A stretch of DNA of 64,000 nt from Pyxicephalus adspersus. Lineage: Eukaryota > Chordata > Amphibia > Anura > Pyxicephalidae. Both the position numbers and the translations under genes were made by a program. Positions 39,101 through 45,500 of the stretch are shown in pieces. Positions within the stretch are counted from its first letter, which is position 1. Each line of letters opens with the position of its first letter. The notes beneath the pieces are model-generated. The model was not told the DNA's origin. It saw nothing but the letters and a program-made list of their open reading frames with translations, and searched no databases. The stretch lies in contig NC_092858.1 of assembly GCF_032062135.1 (NCBI RefSeq), positions 166,297,473 through 166,361,472 of the forward strand, written 5' to 3'.

Positions 39101-42100
39101 ACGGCAGCATATTTTACACTGCAGCTGCGCTTAACTGTGGTTTCTTCCTTGTCTGAATTGGACTGAGACTCACGCCTAGTCCTCTTTTGTCCAGGTGTCG
39201 GGGGGGGGGGTCAGATCCTGCATACTCCTCCACTGGTCTGGCTCCTCCTTCTGGAACAACTTCTGGACTGCTTTGTAAGGCTTTGATCACCTCCTCCTCA
39301 TCCACCAGTTCCAACTGAGATGGTGCTGCAGGGGCTTCAGACACTGGGTCACCCTGACAGTGTGCAGCTACCTCTGCAGGCAGTGGATATCCTTTTTGTT
39401 CAATTTGAGTTTTTCCACCAGGTATTGGTCCACAAGGTTTTGCAAGGGGAACACTCCTCTTTCATTCTTCAGAACCAGAATTCTAAAGGACTGGCGAACT
39501 TTCTCATCCTTATCACTTGCATATGAAATAATAAGGCCTCTCCTTTCTCCTCTCCTCACAAGGTCCTCCTCCATGATGCAAAATTAACTTAAAAGAATGA
39601 ACTACACAGAAATAAATCCTGTTAGCAATCTTTCCTCACAAATGTTCAAATAGCCTGTCCCAGTATCAGCATGGGGGGCTTGATGTACCCCCAAGGCCAA
39701 AACAGGCTAATCCCCTGCTGATCCTCCATCACAGATTAGCCCAGCTAATGGTATAACAGGCACAGGTGACTGGGATCAGGGAGGCTATAAAGTCCCAGCA
39801 GCCAATGGCAGTGCAGGATTGAGTCAGGAACTGATCAACCTCTAAAATCCCCTTCAGCTGTGCACAGCTTCACAGAGTGGTGCTGGGGATGCCAATAAAA
39901 TACATCAGGCTGCTCAGCTAAAGGGAAGCAGGAGCTGCTGCTATTTCTTTATTCTCTTTGCTGCTGCAAGTGACACTGCTGGGCAAATTAGACTGTGTGG
40001 GATACTGCGGTGGCGCACAGCCCGGAATCGCCGGCCCAATAAGCATTTCCTAACAGTCAGTCTGTATATCCTTTTTTCCCTTTATACATGTTTTTAAGGG
40101 ATCTTTTGTACATTATTGATGGCCACCAATAGATTATTCTGTGTCCTCAGTCTCAGATGGCAAGAGTTATACACTTAACATTAGGATACAGCAGCATCTC
40201 CTAGCCCAAGTATAAACTGAGATTTTTTTTTATATTGGCATTTTCAGGTTAACAAATTATTGGTAGATAATAGGGTAGATAAAAAATTTCAGAAAGCAGG
40301 TAAAAAAGGAAAATAACTATCACTTTACATGGGGACAATGCATAATCTACTGGTGTGTCCAATGTGTTTCTATTAGCATTTTGAGGAGGAAAAAAATATT
40401 GGTATATATTCAAGTATATACACTACTTCAGCAGTTTTCTTTTTTTAGCTGATCTTATTATGACCTAAATTTTCTCCTAAAGCTTTTTCCCACACTTGCA
40501 AGATTCTTCCAGGGGCAATTGCTGTGATATCATCCATACTAAATTTTTTACACACAATTTTACAGTTTTCTTCACAATAAAATTAATGTAAGTGGAGAAC
40601 AACAGTACGTGGCAATTTGTAGTAGGAAATCTCTGGTTTGATTGGCAATGCTACCTTGTATTTCTAAAAGTGTTGCTTTTTGACTTTTAACAAAGTAATG
40701 TTTCCCATTCAAGTCTGTTCAGGTCAGCATAATATATACAGGTAGTCCCCCGGTTACATACGAGATAGGGATTGTAGGTTTGTTCTTGAATTTGTATGCA
40801 AGTCGGAACAGGTAAATTATTTTAATAAATAAAATTAGGACAGGTGTTTGTCTCAACATAATATTATGCAGCATGGTGTCAGTTACTGTATAAAATCCTC
40901 ACTGTGAGTTAATCATAAACAAAAGCAAAAAAAAAAAAAAAACCTTTATGGTGCCTAGACATTCATTAACTTCTGGAGCAAACTTTGATTTGATCCAAAA
41001 AAAGAAAACTGCAGAGTTTGTCTGGAAGAGTTCAGAGTTCAGTGCGGAAAAGCTTAGTCCTTAAGATCACCCACAACCTCAGCTGTGTTTAGCAAAAGAT
41101 TTTTTTTGCAAGTCATGCAAACTGTCCCCTTCAAGTCTCCTGTTACAGTAGCTGCAAGGCAGGATGGTGGACCCGCCATCACCAGCTCAGCTGGTAGAGA
41201 CGTGCACAGGGCATAGAGTCTAAGCAGCTGCCCGGTCTTCTCTAGAGCCTCTAGAGGTGAGGGTATTGCGCTGCGGGCAACTGCCAGGTTGGAGCTCTTG
41301 TGCACACAAAGGCAGATGATTGCTGACGGCAAAATCAAGACGTGGTACCAGAACGAGGAGCAGAGAGTAGTCAGGGAAACCAGAGGTCAGCGCGGGCAGC
41401 GATCAGGAGTAGTCAATGTCAAGCCGAGGTCAATACTTGAAGAGTCAGAAACAAGAGAACAAACAACAGGAACCTGGAAGCAGAGCCAAATAACTCCTTG
41501 TTCAGGCAACTTCCTGTTGCCTTTCACTTCCTTTTAAGAGCAGGTCATGTGATGAATGAAGCCATGTGACCTGCTGCATCCTATCCTACCACCAGAGGGG
41601 GTCCTAGACCAGGAAATGAGCTGAAGAGATGATGCCTTAGCAGAGCTGGTGCTGGCAGCATGGGACTGAAAGGTGGGTGGCCCTGAAGAAGGCAAAGATC
41701 CCCTGGACCTGCAGGGATCTGTGACACTTCCATTCTGCACAGAGCAACGTATCTAGGAGTTGTCAGTATGTCAGATGTCCTTAACTCAGGGACTACCTGT
41801 ACAAAAGCAGGAGTCCTAAAGAGAACTTATTGTCTGTGGCAAGTTGCAATACCTTTCATTATTATTAAATGGGGGACAATTTGTTTCCTTACGTAATTCC
41901 CACTCCCCTGACATTCAGCTCAAGAACAAGACTGGATTGCTGAAGGTTTTGTTGCTTGGTTGTATAGGGTAAGTTTGGTAATGGCAGAAGATGAAGTTTA
42001 ATTTGGATCTAGAGCAATGCCCCCCTCCCCTCCCCAACAATGCATGTTTTTTTAGAAAACTGCACAGTTAAATCCACATTACCCCACCCATCTACAATAT

Positions 42101-45066
42101 GGTACTTGTAAACAATGCATTGTTGATGGGAAATCCTTTTCATGTTTTATTCCCAACCACTCCCTCAGGAAAGACCCTATGTGCAGCCATGACTCAGCTG
42201 ACTCAAAGACATGCATTTTAACCCCCCTGGCGTTCTAATTCTGTCTGTTTTTTTTACGCATAAAGCGGTACATTGTTTTGCTTGGAAATTTATTTTACAT
42301 TGTAGGCCTATAATTCTTAGGCATAACTCACCAAAATATGTCCAATCTTTAATAAATTTATTAATAAACTTTAAATAAAAAAACACAAAAATCTGTTAAA
42401 ACAAGGGTGCATAAAAATTTAGAAACCTGTAATATACTGTAACTGTGTAACTGTACACTAGTATGTATAATACATTTATATATATTATATAAAGATTTCT
42501 TTGTATCAGATTCAATACAGCTATTTTGTATTGAATACAATACAAAAATATTTGATCTTCCCGCTGGGCCTCCCGCACACACCAACGTCACCGGGAAACC
42601 CCGGGGAACGCCACTGCACTTGCCGGCAGAGCGAGGAAGGACATAGCCCGAGGAGGAGATCCAATGGGCAGGTGTGTTTTTTTATGTTTTTAGCTACTCC
42701 GAGTGTGGCTCGGGATTACCGTTTTTTGCATGTTTTCACACTGCCGCCAGGGGAGTTAAAGGAGTTGATATCAAGCTCAATTACCCTGCAATCAACGTAA
42801 ATTGGAAACCAAATCGTTATAAATTTTTCATCCTCCTTATCCACCCGGCCGTTTAACCCAACCTTGGGTCGGGGTAAAAACACTTGCAAAAAGTGTTAAA
42901 CCCGAACTTTTCTCAGGTGGTTAAACAAGCGTTATATTGCAATCCGACTGTCATACATTGTATGACAATCGGATTACAACTGTAAGAATATACTTACACG
43001 GTCCCCGCAGCTCCTCCGGACACGTCCGTCCTCTTCAGTCTTCTCCCGGCAAGTGCAGTGACGACGTCCGGGGTTTCCCGGTGATGTCGCTGCATGTGTC
43101 GGTGCCGGAGGCGGGGTGGGAAATTCAAATAACTTTGTATTGAACTCAATACAAAAAAGCTGTATTGAGTCCAATACAAAGAAATCTTTATATAATATAT
43201 ATATAATTGTATTATATATATATTATAGAAGCTACTGTACAGGTACATTACATTATACACTATTTTTTTTGTTAAGTTTTTTTTTTTAATGTTTTATAAA
43301 AAAAAAATTTATTATTAAATTTATAAAATTTTGGACATATTTCGGTGAGTTATGCGGTAATTCGGTGAATTATAAGTAATTATTGAGTAATTCGGTAAAT
43401 TATAGCCTTCAATCTAAAATAAATTTCCATGCAAAAAATTTAACACTTTTTGCATGAAAGTTTGGAAAGAATTAGAACACCCGGCGTTCGCGTACGCGTC
43501 CCTCGGCGATTCCTGATGATGTCCGTGTGTGCGCCCGATGTCCGTGCGTCCAATTCAAATATTTTGTATTGGATTCAATACAAAGTCCTGTATCCAATCC
43601 AATACAAAATAATACAAAATATATTTATGTGGTTTTGTCTATAGGTATGTGACGTTGGACTCTTTTAAAATTTACCACACTAGGGAGGTGTTTTAGAAAA
43701 ATATATTACTATACAGTATACCAAATTATTGCATTTTCAGTATTTTTGATTTATTTATGTATTCTTGTTTAAGCTGATTTTTGTGTTTTTTATTTAATTT
43801 TATTAAAAGTAATTTTTTACTTTTACTTTTTTTTTATATTCATGATATCTACTAGACCCTTGTTCGGACATATTTATGTAAGTTACAGGTCTACAATTTA
43901 AAAAAAAAAAAAATCATGAAAAACAGTGTACCACTTTTGGTACAGAAATCTAGACATCAGTGAAACACCCAGGTGGTTAAAAGGATGACTCTCCCTAAAG
44001 CTGCTTTGTTTTCTGTCTTCTCACAGGTTGAGCAGCTAAAGCAGCAGAAATTACAGATGGATTCTGAAATTCAAAGGCTTAAGATTGAAGTGGAACAGCT
44101 GAAAAAGACCCAGAATGCAGCCTTGGACAGTACATTAAGAGATGAAAGGTAGTTGAAAGCTTATTGTATGGTGTCCCCATTTTTAATCTTCTGGCAGCAT
44201 GCTTCTGTTCTGCAAATAATTTTATACCAGTGTTAGTCAGCTAAAAAATAGAAAGGGCATAAAATGTACCAAATCTTAACACCCCAATTTTTATGGCTGC
44301 ATTCTAAGGTGTAGATATAATACACAAACCACATTTGTTAACATTTATACTAAATGTTTACAATAAGCTAAACAAATTCACCAAAAATATCTATAATCTC
44401 TTTAAAAAAAAAAAAAAAAAAAGTGTAAAACCCACCTTTAACCAAACAAATTGGAGGCTTCCTATTGTTAAACACAGCCATTTTTATACAGTATCTATAT
44501 ACATATAGATGACTGCTGGAGGGAGAATGGACAAACCATTTAAATAAAATTCCTTTAAAAAAATTCTATATATATAACGGTAAGCATTTAAAATGTGTTT
44601 ATTCCTATCAAAAAATTACTTTCAAGTTAAACCTAAAAAGTTAAAGCCTAAATGTTATATACTGAAATGTGCGACAGCTAAAAGCAGAACTGGGAATTAA
44701 AAAATGGGACCTTTTTTGTTGTTTATTTTGCCTGCTGTGCGGACTTCTGGCATATTTGGGTACCCCCCCCCACTTAGTTGGGTTGAAGTTCAACTTCCAT
44801 ATATTGGAGTTTTGGGATTGTGTTTTATTTTGCGATGCTAACATATTTAATTAAAGCTTGTACTTATATATTTATACGTATATATTTATAATAATCTTTG
44901 TATTTCCAGCACAAAGCTTTTGACACTTAGAGGTAACGTGGCCCAATTACTCACCATGCTCATGCCTGATCTGAATTTACAACAGACAGATGAAGTTGAA
45001 GTGATTGATGACATTCTACAACAAGTCTTGGAACAGACAGAGAAAGAAGACCATGGGCATCAGTAA
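12135..45066 (+). CDS. MORC3: MORC3 copy 2, complete gene model (17 coding exons)
   Basis: Nuclear GHKL-family ATPase with a CW zinc finger that reads histone H3K4 methylation; in mammals it works in chromatin silencing and PML bodies and restrains viruses. Exons: 12135-12173, 16477-16549, 21774-21906, 23557-23771, 26556-26703, 27737-27884, 29061-29192, 29889-30008, 30093-30190, 31399-31503, 31964-32086, 32185-32262, 33318-33339, 33421-33575, 34386-34941, 44027-44148, 44910-45066. They total 2424 nt and all phases agree: 807 residues. ATPase motifs: E35, N39, DNGKG at 67-71, GNGFKS at 101-106. CW domain about 405-450 with C414, C417, C436 and C447. Coiled coil about 716-755. Human MORC3 is 939 residues, so the middle and C-terminal part is shorter here. 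The ATG has purine at -3 and G at +4. No break was found. Confidence 0.92.
12174..12984. other. Intron 1, first part; nothing recognised
   Basis: Minus-strand open frames (up to 197 codons at 12038-12631) run through the promoter and intron and match nothing known. No repeat recognised. Confidence 0.5.
12985..13180 (-). repeat. MITE fragment, 'CGTACACAC' family
   Basis: This is the reverse complement of about 47281-47460. It ends in GTGTGTACGCAGCTTTAG, the terminal repeat of the family. The distal half is missing. The element is rich in CGTT/AACG, unusual against the AT-rich host. Confidence 0.75.
13181..14252. other. Intron 1, unassigned
   Basis: No coding signal and no repeat family recognised with confidence. 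Parts may be Penelope-derived flank, but this is a guess. Confidence 0.4.
14253..14371. repeat. Foldback MITE 'CTCTCCAAGGCTGGAG', left half only
   Basis: It has the left arm (CTGATTTATTAAA, GGCTGGAGAAGATACATTT, GTGAAGCTGGGTGATCCAGC) but not the right arm. Sequence after 14371 belongs to another repeat. Confidence 0.7.
14372..14453. repeat. GC-rich dispersed repeat fragment
   Basis: 'GGCGGCAGCCGAAGGGAGCC' and 'AGCCGCATGCAGCTCCGGAG' resemble widespread 'GCGGCTC' repeats of vertebrates, possibly hAT-derived. Class uncertain. Confidence 0.4.
14454..14886 (+). pseudogene. Penelope-like element reverse transcriptase fragment
   Basis: The frame reads [11 protein letters not shown], then [33 protein letters not shown], a TAA at 14695-14697, and in the same frame [27 protein letters not shown] and [12 protein letters not shown] before TAG at 14884. 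The order [DVxQYxxMCLKIL]-[GxIDKxT]-[PxFYxLxKxHKNL]-[LPSYLKDT] is characteristic of Penelope-like reverse transcriptases. The catalytic YADD part and the GIY-YIG endonuclease are absent, so it is a dead 5' piece of the RT domain. It lies 4.4 kb from the Penelope-type ribozyme motif, but they need not be one insertion. Confidence 0.75.
14994..15217. repeat. Foldback MITE, full copy
   Basis: Two long inverted arms cover the whole element: GAGCCTGATTTATCAAAGCT on the left and GAGCTTTATTCAATTAGGCTC on the right. The same family occurs at 18314-18526, 22125-22330, 35060-35283 and 55314-55515. Confidence 0.85.
15218..15440. repeat. MITE-like sequence related to the 'GTACACAC' family
   Basis: It starts with 'TTAGGCTATGTACACACC' and contains AACGACCGATGG and CGATCGTTCACC, like the 47281-47707 element. 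Right boundary uncertain. Confidence 0.4.
15480..16330 (-). pseudogene. L1-clade LINE ORF2 C-terminal fragment
   Basis: On the minus strand, near 15930-16030, a frame reads [19 protein letters not shown]. This fits the CxRCxxxxGTxxHxxWxCP motif at the end of L1 ORF2. Downstream (lower coordinates) the frame with [14 protein letters not shown] and FDKTWEPWL matches the extreme C-terminus of frog L1 proteins. Stops and frameshifts interrupt it. Head and tail boundaries are approximate. Confidence 0.6.
16477..16549 (+). CDS. MORC3: MORC3 copy 2 exon 2
   Basis: Acceptor TTTCAG at 16471-16476, donor GTATGT. Encodes [20 protein letters not shown] then AELI, with the ATPase motif I glutamate (E35). 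It ends one base into D38. The longest open frame here ([12 protein letters not shown]) is a shadow in another frame. Confidence 0.9.
16655..16920 (+). repeat. hAT-type MITE, 'TTTTTCAACCAGGGTTC' family
   Basis: The terminal CAGTGTTTTTCAACCAGGG is shared, inverted, with 30301-30565. Internal text 'GTTCCCTGA' and 'GTACTGTGATCTGTAGATAT' also agrees. The right end is unclear. Confidence 0.65.
16921..18096. other. Intron 2, unassigned, possibly LTR-derived
   Basis: It includes a near-duplicated motif 'AAGACCCTTTGTTATTTTAA' at 17953 and 18016, and 'GAACATTAGCAGAACTATAA' repeats near 17320-17350. No coding frame recognised; a retroelement origin is only suspected. Confidence 0.35.
18105..18612. mobile_element. 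hAT MITE with 8-bp target duplication, itself interrupted
   Basis: Terminal repeats are CAGGCATGGGCAAACTACGG and, inverted, AAGTTTGCCCACCCCTG. Both sides are flanked by the exact 8-mer ATCTAGAG (18097-18104 and 18613-18620), the hallmark of hAT insertion. A foldback MITE sits inside. Confidence 0.9.
18314..18526. repeat. Foldback MITE nested in the hAT MITE
   Basis: Arms GGCCCTGATTCATTAAAGCT and AGCTTTAATGAATCAGGCCC are inverted copies, and most of the element pairs with itself. It is younger than the hAT element it splits. Confidence 0.88.
18760..21413 (+). pseudogene. L1-clade LINE, 5'-truncated and decayed ORF2
   Basis: It starts near ISDHAPVFLQITL, the end of an apurinic endonuclease domain. 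Reverse-transcriptase text follows: [20 protein letters not shown], a frame with [38 protein letters not shown] and a C-terminal part with [19 protein letters not shown] and [10 protein letters not shown]. Stops, frameshifts and a deletion around the YADD box break it. It ends in ATAAAGTGTTATA and a poly-A tract at about 21399-21413, consistent with target-primed insertion on the plus strand. Confidence 0.82.
21774..21906 (+). CDS. MORC3: MORC3 copy 2 exon 3
   Basis: Acceptor TTCCAG, donor GTAAGG. Encodes (D)[17 protein letters not shown] and [18 protein letters not shown]: the ATP/Mg-binding N39 and the DNGKG motif of the GHKL ATPase. Phases 1 in, 2 out. Confidence 0.95.
22125..22330. repeat. 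Foldback MITE copy in intron 3
   Basis: Arms GGGACTGATTTTTTAAAGC and inverted TTTTAATAAATCAGGCCCA. Divergent copy of the 14994 family. Confidence 0.8.
22331..23556. other. Rest of intron 3; nothing recognised
   Basis: AT-rich intron without identifiable repeats or coding signal apart from simple A and T runs. Confidence 0.5.
23557..23771 (+). CDS. MORC3: MORC3 copy 2 exon 4
   Basis: Acceptor ATTCAG. Encodes [20 protein letters not shown] then [16 protein letters not shown], the GxGxKS ATP-lid motif, ending [14 protein letters not shown]. No GT donor lies near the conserved exon end; the exon stops one base into K154 at the U12 donor ATATCCTTTT. The open frame that runs on to 23806 is intron read-through. 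Confidence 0.9.
24245..24680 (+). repeat. Tandem repeat, 120-150 bp unit, about 3 copies
   Basis: 'AGAGGGCTGATATTA' and 'TTAGTAG.ATTCAC' recur at about 24307, 24430 and 24579, each unit containing a long poly-T. Confidence 0.75.
25181..26390 (-). mobile_element. Tc1-like transposon, decayed
   Basis: The left terminus CCAGTCAAAGTTTGGATAGA follows TA, as in the Tc1 family. The body carries reverse-strand transposase text: minus-strand reading of 'GTGATTCCCCCCGTGAAGCA' and 'CCAAAATACCCCAACC', typical of fish and frog Tc1. Frameshifts are frequent and the right terminal repeat is poor ('AATGTAGAAAATAATAA' echoes the left). Non-functional. The plus-strand frame at 25710-26027 is its antisense shadow. 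Confidence 0.75.
26556..26703 (+). CDS. MORC3: MORC3 copy 2 exon 5
   Basis: Begins after the AC acceptor and completes K154, then [19 protein letters not shown] and [15 protein letters not shown]. Ends with AG of a split serine before donor [15 protein letters not shown] is a hallmark of the MORC ATPase core. Confidence 0.92.
27737..27884 (+). CDS. MORC3: MORC3 copy 2 exon 6
   Basis: Acceptor TTTTAG, donor GTACGT after CGT. Encodes [20 protein letters not shown] and DSDYSLR, as in the S5-like transducer domain of MORC3. Confidence 0.95.
28042..28260 (+). repeat. Dispersed repeat ('TTACATAGTAAATGAGG' family)
   Basis: Longer copy of the repeat at 6018-6110: 'ACATACATCCATCAAGTTC', 'AACCACTAGGGAAATAAAC'. 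Class unknown. Confidence 0.6.
28495..28640 (+). repeat. Dispersed repeat, 'TTTCTCATCCATT' family
   Basis: The start 'TTTTTTTCTCATCCATTGAG' recurs at 60717-60740 ('TTTTTTCTCATCCATTAGGG'). Extent and class unknown. Confidence 0.4.
29061..29192 (+). CDS. MORC3: MORC3 copy 2 exon 7
   Basis: Acceptor CCAACAG. Encodes [39 protein letters not shown]. The donor is taken as GTATCT at 29193, which keeps phase 0; the GT at 29191 would break the frame of exon 8. Confidence 0.88.
29193..29888 (+). other. Candidate U12-type GT-AG intron (MORC3 intron 7)
   Basis: Donor GTATCTTTTT is one base from the U12 consensus GTATCCTTT. TTTCCTTAATAT at 29871-29882 fits the U12 branch site, 9-10 bases before the AG at 29887-29888. 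No good U2-type polypyrimidine tract precedes the acceptor (ATATGGCCAG). Confidence 0.6.
29261..29575 (+). mobile_element. SINE with tRNA-like head and LINE-like tail
   Basis: The head has A-box-like 'GTCTCAGAGGTTAGCACTCT' and B-box-like 'AGTTCAAATCTC'. The body has 'CATGCAGTTAGCTTTATTGG' and 'GAGCTCCTTTGAGGGACAGC'; the tail is 'TTTGTAAAGCACTGCATAAT' with an (ATA)n end. Related copies: 47045-47280 (minus), 55636-55937 and 60050-60181. Confidence 0.75.
29889..30008 (+). CDS. MORC3: MORC3 copy 2 exon 8
   Basis: Encodes [20 protein letters not shown] and [14 protein letters not shown], phase 0 on both sides, donor GTGCGT. Confidence 0.93.
30093..30190 (+). CDS. MORC3: MORC3 copy 2 exon 9
   Basis: Acceptor TTTCCAG, donor GTAAGG. 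Encodes [20 protein letters not shown] and [12 protein letters not shown]; ends with two bases of R369. It is 84 bases from exon 8, the shortest intron of the gene. Confidence 0.95.
30301..30565 (-). repeat. hAT-type MITE, inverted copy
   Basis: Ends in GGTTGAGAACCACTG. Flanks GGTTAGAG (30293-30300) and GGTTAAAG (30566-30573) match at 7 of 8 bases, a decayed hAT target-site duplication. Same family as 16655. Confidence 0.8.
30574..31398. other. Rest of intron 9; nothing recognised
   Basis: No repeat family or coding signal recognised. Confidence 0.5.
31399..31503 (+). CDS. MORC3: MORC3 copy 2 exon 10
   Basis: Acceptor TTTTTTAG, donor GTAAGT. Encodes [20 protein letters not shown] and PVEDV(Q), the linker before the CW domain. 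Confidence 0.93.
31619..31662 (+). repeat. (GATA)n microsatellite in intron 10
   Basis: About ten GATA units with one GACA interruption. Confidence 0.95.
31964..32086 (+). CDS. MORC3: MORC3 copy 2 exon 11 (CW zinc finger)
   Basis: Encodes [20 protein letters not shown] and [15 protein letters not shown]. It holds zinc ligands C414, C417 and C436 and the methyl-lysine cage tryptophans W411 and W420. The fourth ligand is in exon 12. Confidence 0.96.
32185..32262 (+). CDS. MORC3: MORC3 copy 2 exon 12
   Basis: Encodes [20 protein letters not shown] then KTNKK. C447 is the last CW zinc ligand. Donor GTTAGT after AG. Confidence 0.93.
32263..33317. other. Intron 12; nothing recognised
   Basis: Open frames at 32748-32936 and 32996-33298 show no homology or coding character. 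Confidence 0.5.
33318..33339 (+). CDS. MORC3: MORC3 copy 2 exon 13 (22-nt microexon)
   Basis: Between acceptor CTTGCAG and donor GTATTT. Completes R471 and adds KSEAAQQ. It joins phase 2 to phase 0. Skipping it would shift the frame. Confidence 0.7.
33421..33575 (+). CDS. MORC3: MORC3 copy 2 exon 14
   Basis: Acceptor TGTTTCAG, donor GTAAAT. Encodes [20 protein letters not shown] and [10 protein letters not shown], a low-complexity linker with little similarity to mammals. Confidence 0.8.
34226..34287 (+). repeat. SINE/LINE tail fragment
   Basis: 'GCTGCGTAATATGTTGGCGC' then 'TTATTAATAATAATAATAG'. Tail only. Confidence 0.65.
34386..34941 (+). CDS. MORC3: MORC3 copy 2 exon 15
   Basis: The largest exon, 556 nt. 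Acceptor GTCACAG, donor GTATGT. Encodes a Ser/Thr/Pro-rich linker and, near the end, [20 protein letters not shown] and a short helix. It resembles the human 'EYCEQC'-like stretch before the coiled coil but is much shorter than the human region. A frame running past 34941 to 34986 is intron read-through. Confidence 0.88.
35060..35283. repeat. Foldback MITE copy in intron 15
   Basis: Arms GGCCCTGATTTATTAGAGCT and AGCTCTAATAAATCAGGGCC are exact inverted copies. Confidence 0.9.
35535..35830 (-). repeat. Dispersed repeat shared with 9480-9675
   Basis: Reverse complement of the 9480 repeat over 35535-35640. The rest ('AGACCAAGTACACAGGGGC', 'AGTCAGGAGTCACAGGCAAA') continues the same style and may be LTR-derived. 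Confidence 0.45.
36060..36175 (-). repeat. SINE/LINE tail, inverted
   Basis: (ATT)n followed by 'TATATAGCGCCAACATATTA' and 'GCAGCGCTGTACATTAAATA', the reverse complement of the common tail. Confidence 0.75.
36200..39600 (-). pseudogene. Tx1-like (L1 clade) LINE, decayed
   Basis: Reading right to left. An ORF1-like part at 39100-39580 ([40 protein letters not shown]) is followed by endonuclease remnants, e.g. [17 protein letters not shown] near 38440. Then come RT pieces: [53 protein letters not shown]-terminal [20 protein letters not shown] near 36350-36430 ends it. The order and motifs fit Tx1-type LINEs of frogs. Many stops and frameshifts; inactive. Confidence 0.75.
39601..40738. other. 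Intron 15 segment; nothing recognised
   Basis: It may contain the LINE 5' UTR in its first 400 bases. No other feature identified. Confidence 0.4.
40739..41799. mobile_element. Tigger/pogo-like MITE with nested LTR
   Basis: Terminal repeats CAGGTAGTCCCC and GGGACTACCTG lie next to TA on both sides. The short copy at 62079-62301 shows the undisturbed form. Here an LTR-like repeat at 41141-41726 splits it. Confidence 0.85.
41141..41726 (+). repeat. Solo-LTR-like repeat, copy B
   Basis: TGTTACAG...CTGTGACA, 586 bp, aligned with 2161-2830. Flanks TCTCC and CTTCC agree at three of five bases, at best a decayed target duplication. Its position inside a MITE proves it is a discrete mobile insertion. 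Confidence 0.75.
41800..42217. other. Intron 15 segment; nothing recognised
   Basis: No repeat or coding signal recognised. Confidence 0.5.
42218..42759 (+). mobile_element. piggyBac-type MITE with TTAA ends
   Basis: TTAA at both ends (42218-42221 and 42756-42759). The left end is CCCCCCTGGCGTTCTAATTC, the right end inverted is CTCCCCTGGCGGCAG. The left end matches the 3' end of the piggyBac elements at 9472 and 58361. It contains the double palindrome around 42501-42548 and a CpG-rich core 'AACGTCACCGGGAAACCCCG'. No ORF. Confidence 0.85.
42830..43981 (-). mobile_element. Cluster of related TTAA MITEs (at least two)
   Basis: Inverted relatives of the 42218 element lie side by side. One covers about 42935-43490 with core 'GACGACGTCCGGGGTTTCCC' and end GAATTAGAACACCC. 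Another reaches about 43981, ending CACCCAGGTGGTTAA. A CAATACAAA double palindrome occurs at 43135-43180 and again at 43563-43605. Exact borders between elements are unclear. Confidence 0.6.
44027..44148 (+). CDS. MORC3: MORC3 copy 2 exon 16 (coiled coil)
   Basis: Acceptor TCTCACAG, donor GTAGTT. Encodes [20 protein letters not shown] and [20 protein letters not shown]: leucine heptads of the C-terminal dimerising coiled coil. It ends with AG of S756. Confidence 0.92.
44149..44909 (+). other. Last intron of MORC3 copy 2
   Basis: The part from about 44580 on aligns with 1-302. The acceptor is TATTTCCAG. The first part holds an A-run near 44407-44422 and nothing else identified. Confidence 0.7.
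44910..45066 (+). CDS. MORC3: MORC3 copy 2 exon 17 (last)
   Basis: Completes S756, then [40 protein letters not shown] and HGHQ, stop TAA 45064-45066. The same exon exists at 303-492 in copy 1. Confidence 0.95.
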
Positions 45067-45500
45067 CTTTGCTGGACAACTCTGCATTACTGATTGCCCA
45101 AACAGAAAAATGTCCACATGCGGTACTCTTGGTACTGGGAGGACTGCAAGCTTGTGGACTTCATGGATTTTGCATTATCATGAAGAGAGTTATCCCTTTA
45201 AATTGAATTTAATGGTTAGATTTTATAAAAGATTTATACATTCTGAAGTTACCCCATTTTTAAACAATTTTAGGTATTGTGCTATAATTTTTCATGCTTA
45301 AATTGCCCAGTGAAGCAGGAAAGAGTGTTTAAATATAAGAAATGTTATAAAAGATAAGAGAAGGGAAGCTCAAACAATAAATCTGCCATGTTTTTAACCT
45401 TGCACCGAATAGACCGAATAGGTTGAATTATAAATCCTGGCCGGTGAGCGGTCATCCACTGATCTGTCATTTAAAGCCCAACATGTCCGCATGCAAAATC
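45067..45500 (+). other. 3' UTR and flank of MORC3 copy 2
   Basis: Aligns with 493-790 after copy 1. AATAAA at 45376-45381 is the likely poly(A) signal. Confidence 0.65.
45376..45381 (+). terminator. Candidate poly(A) signal of MORC3 copy 2
   Basis: AATAAA about 310 bases after the stop, in a region alignable to the 3' end of copy 1. Confidence 0.5.
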
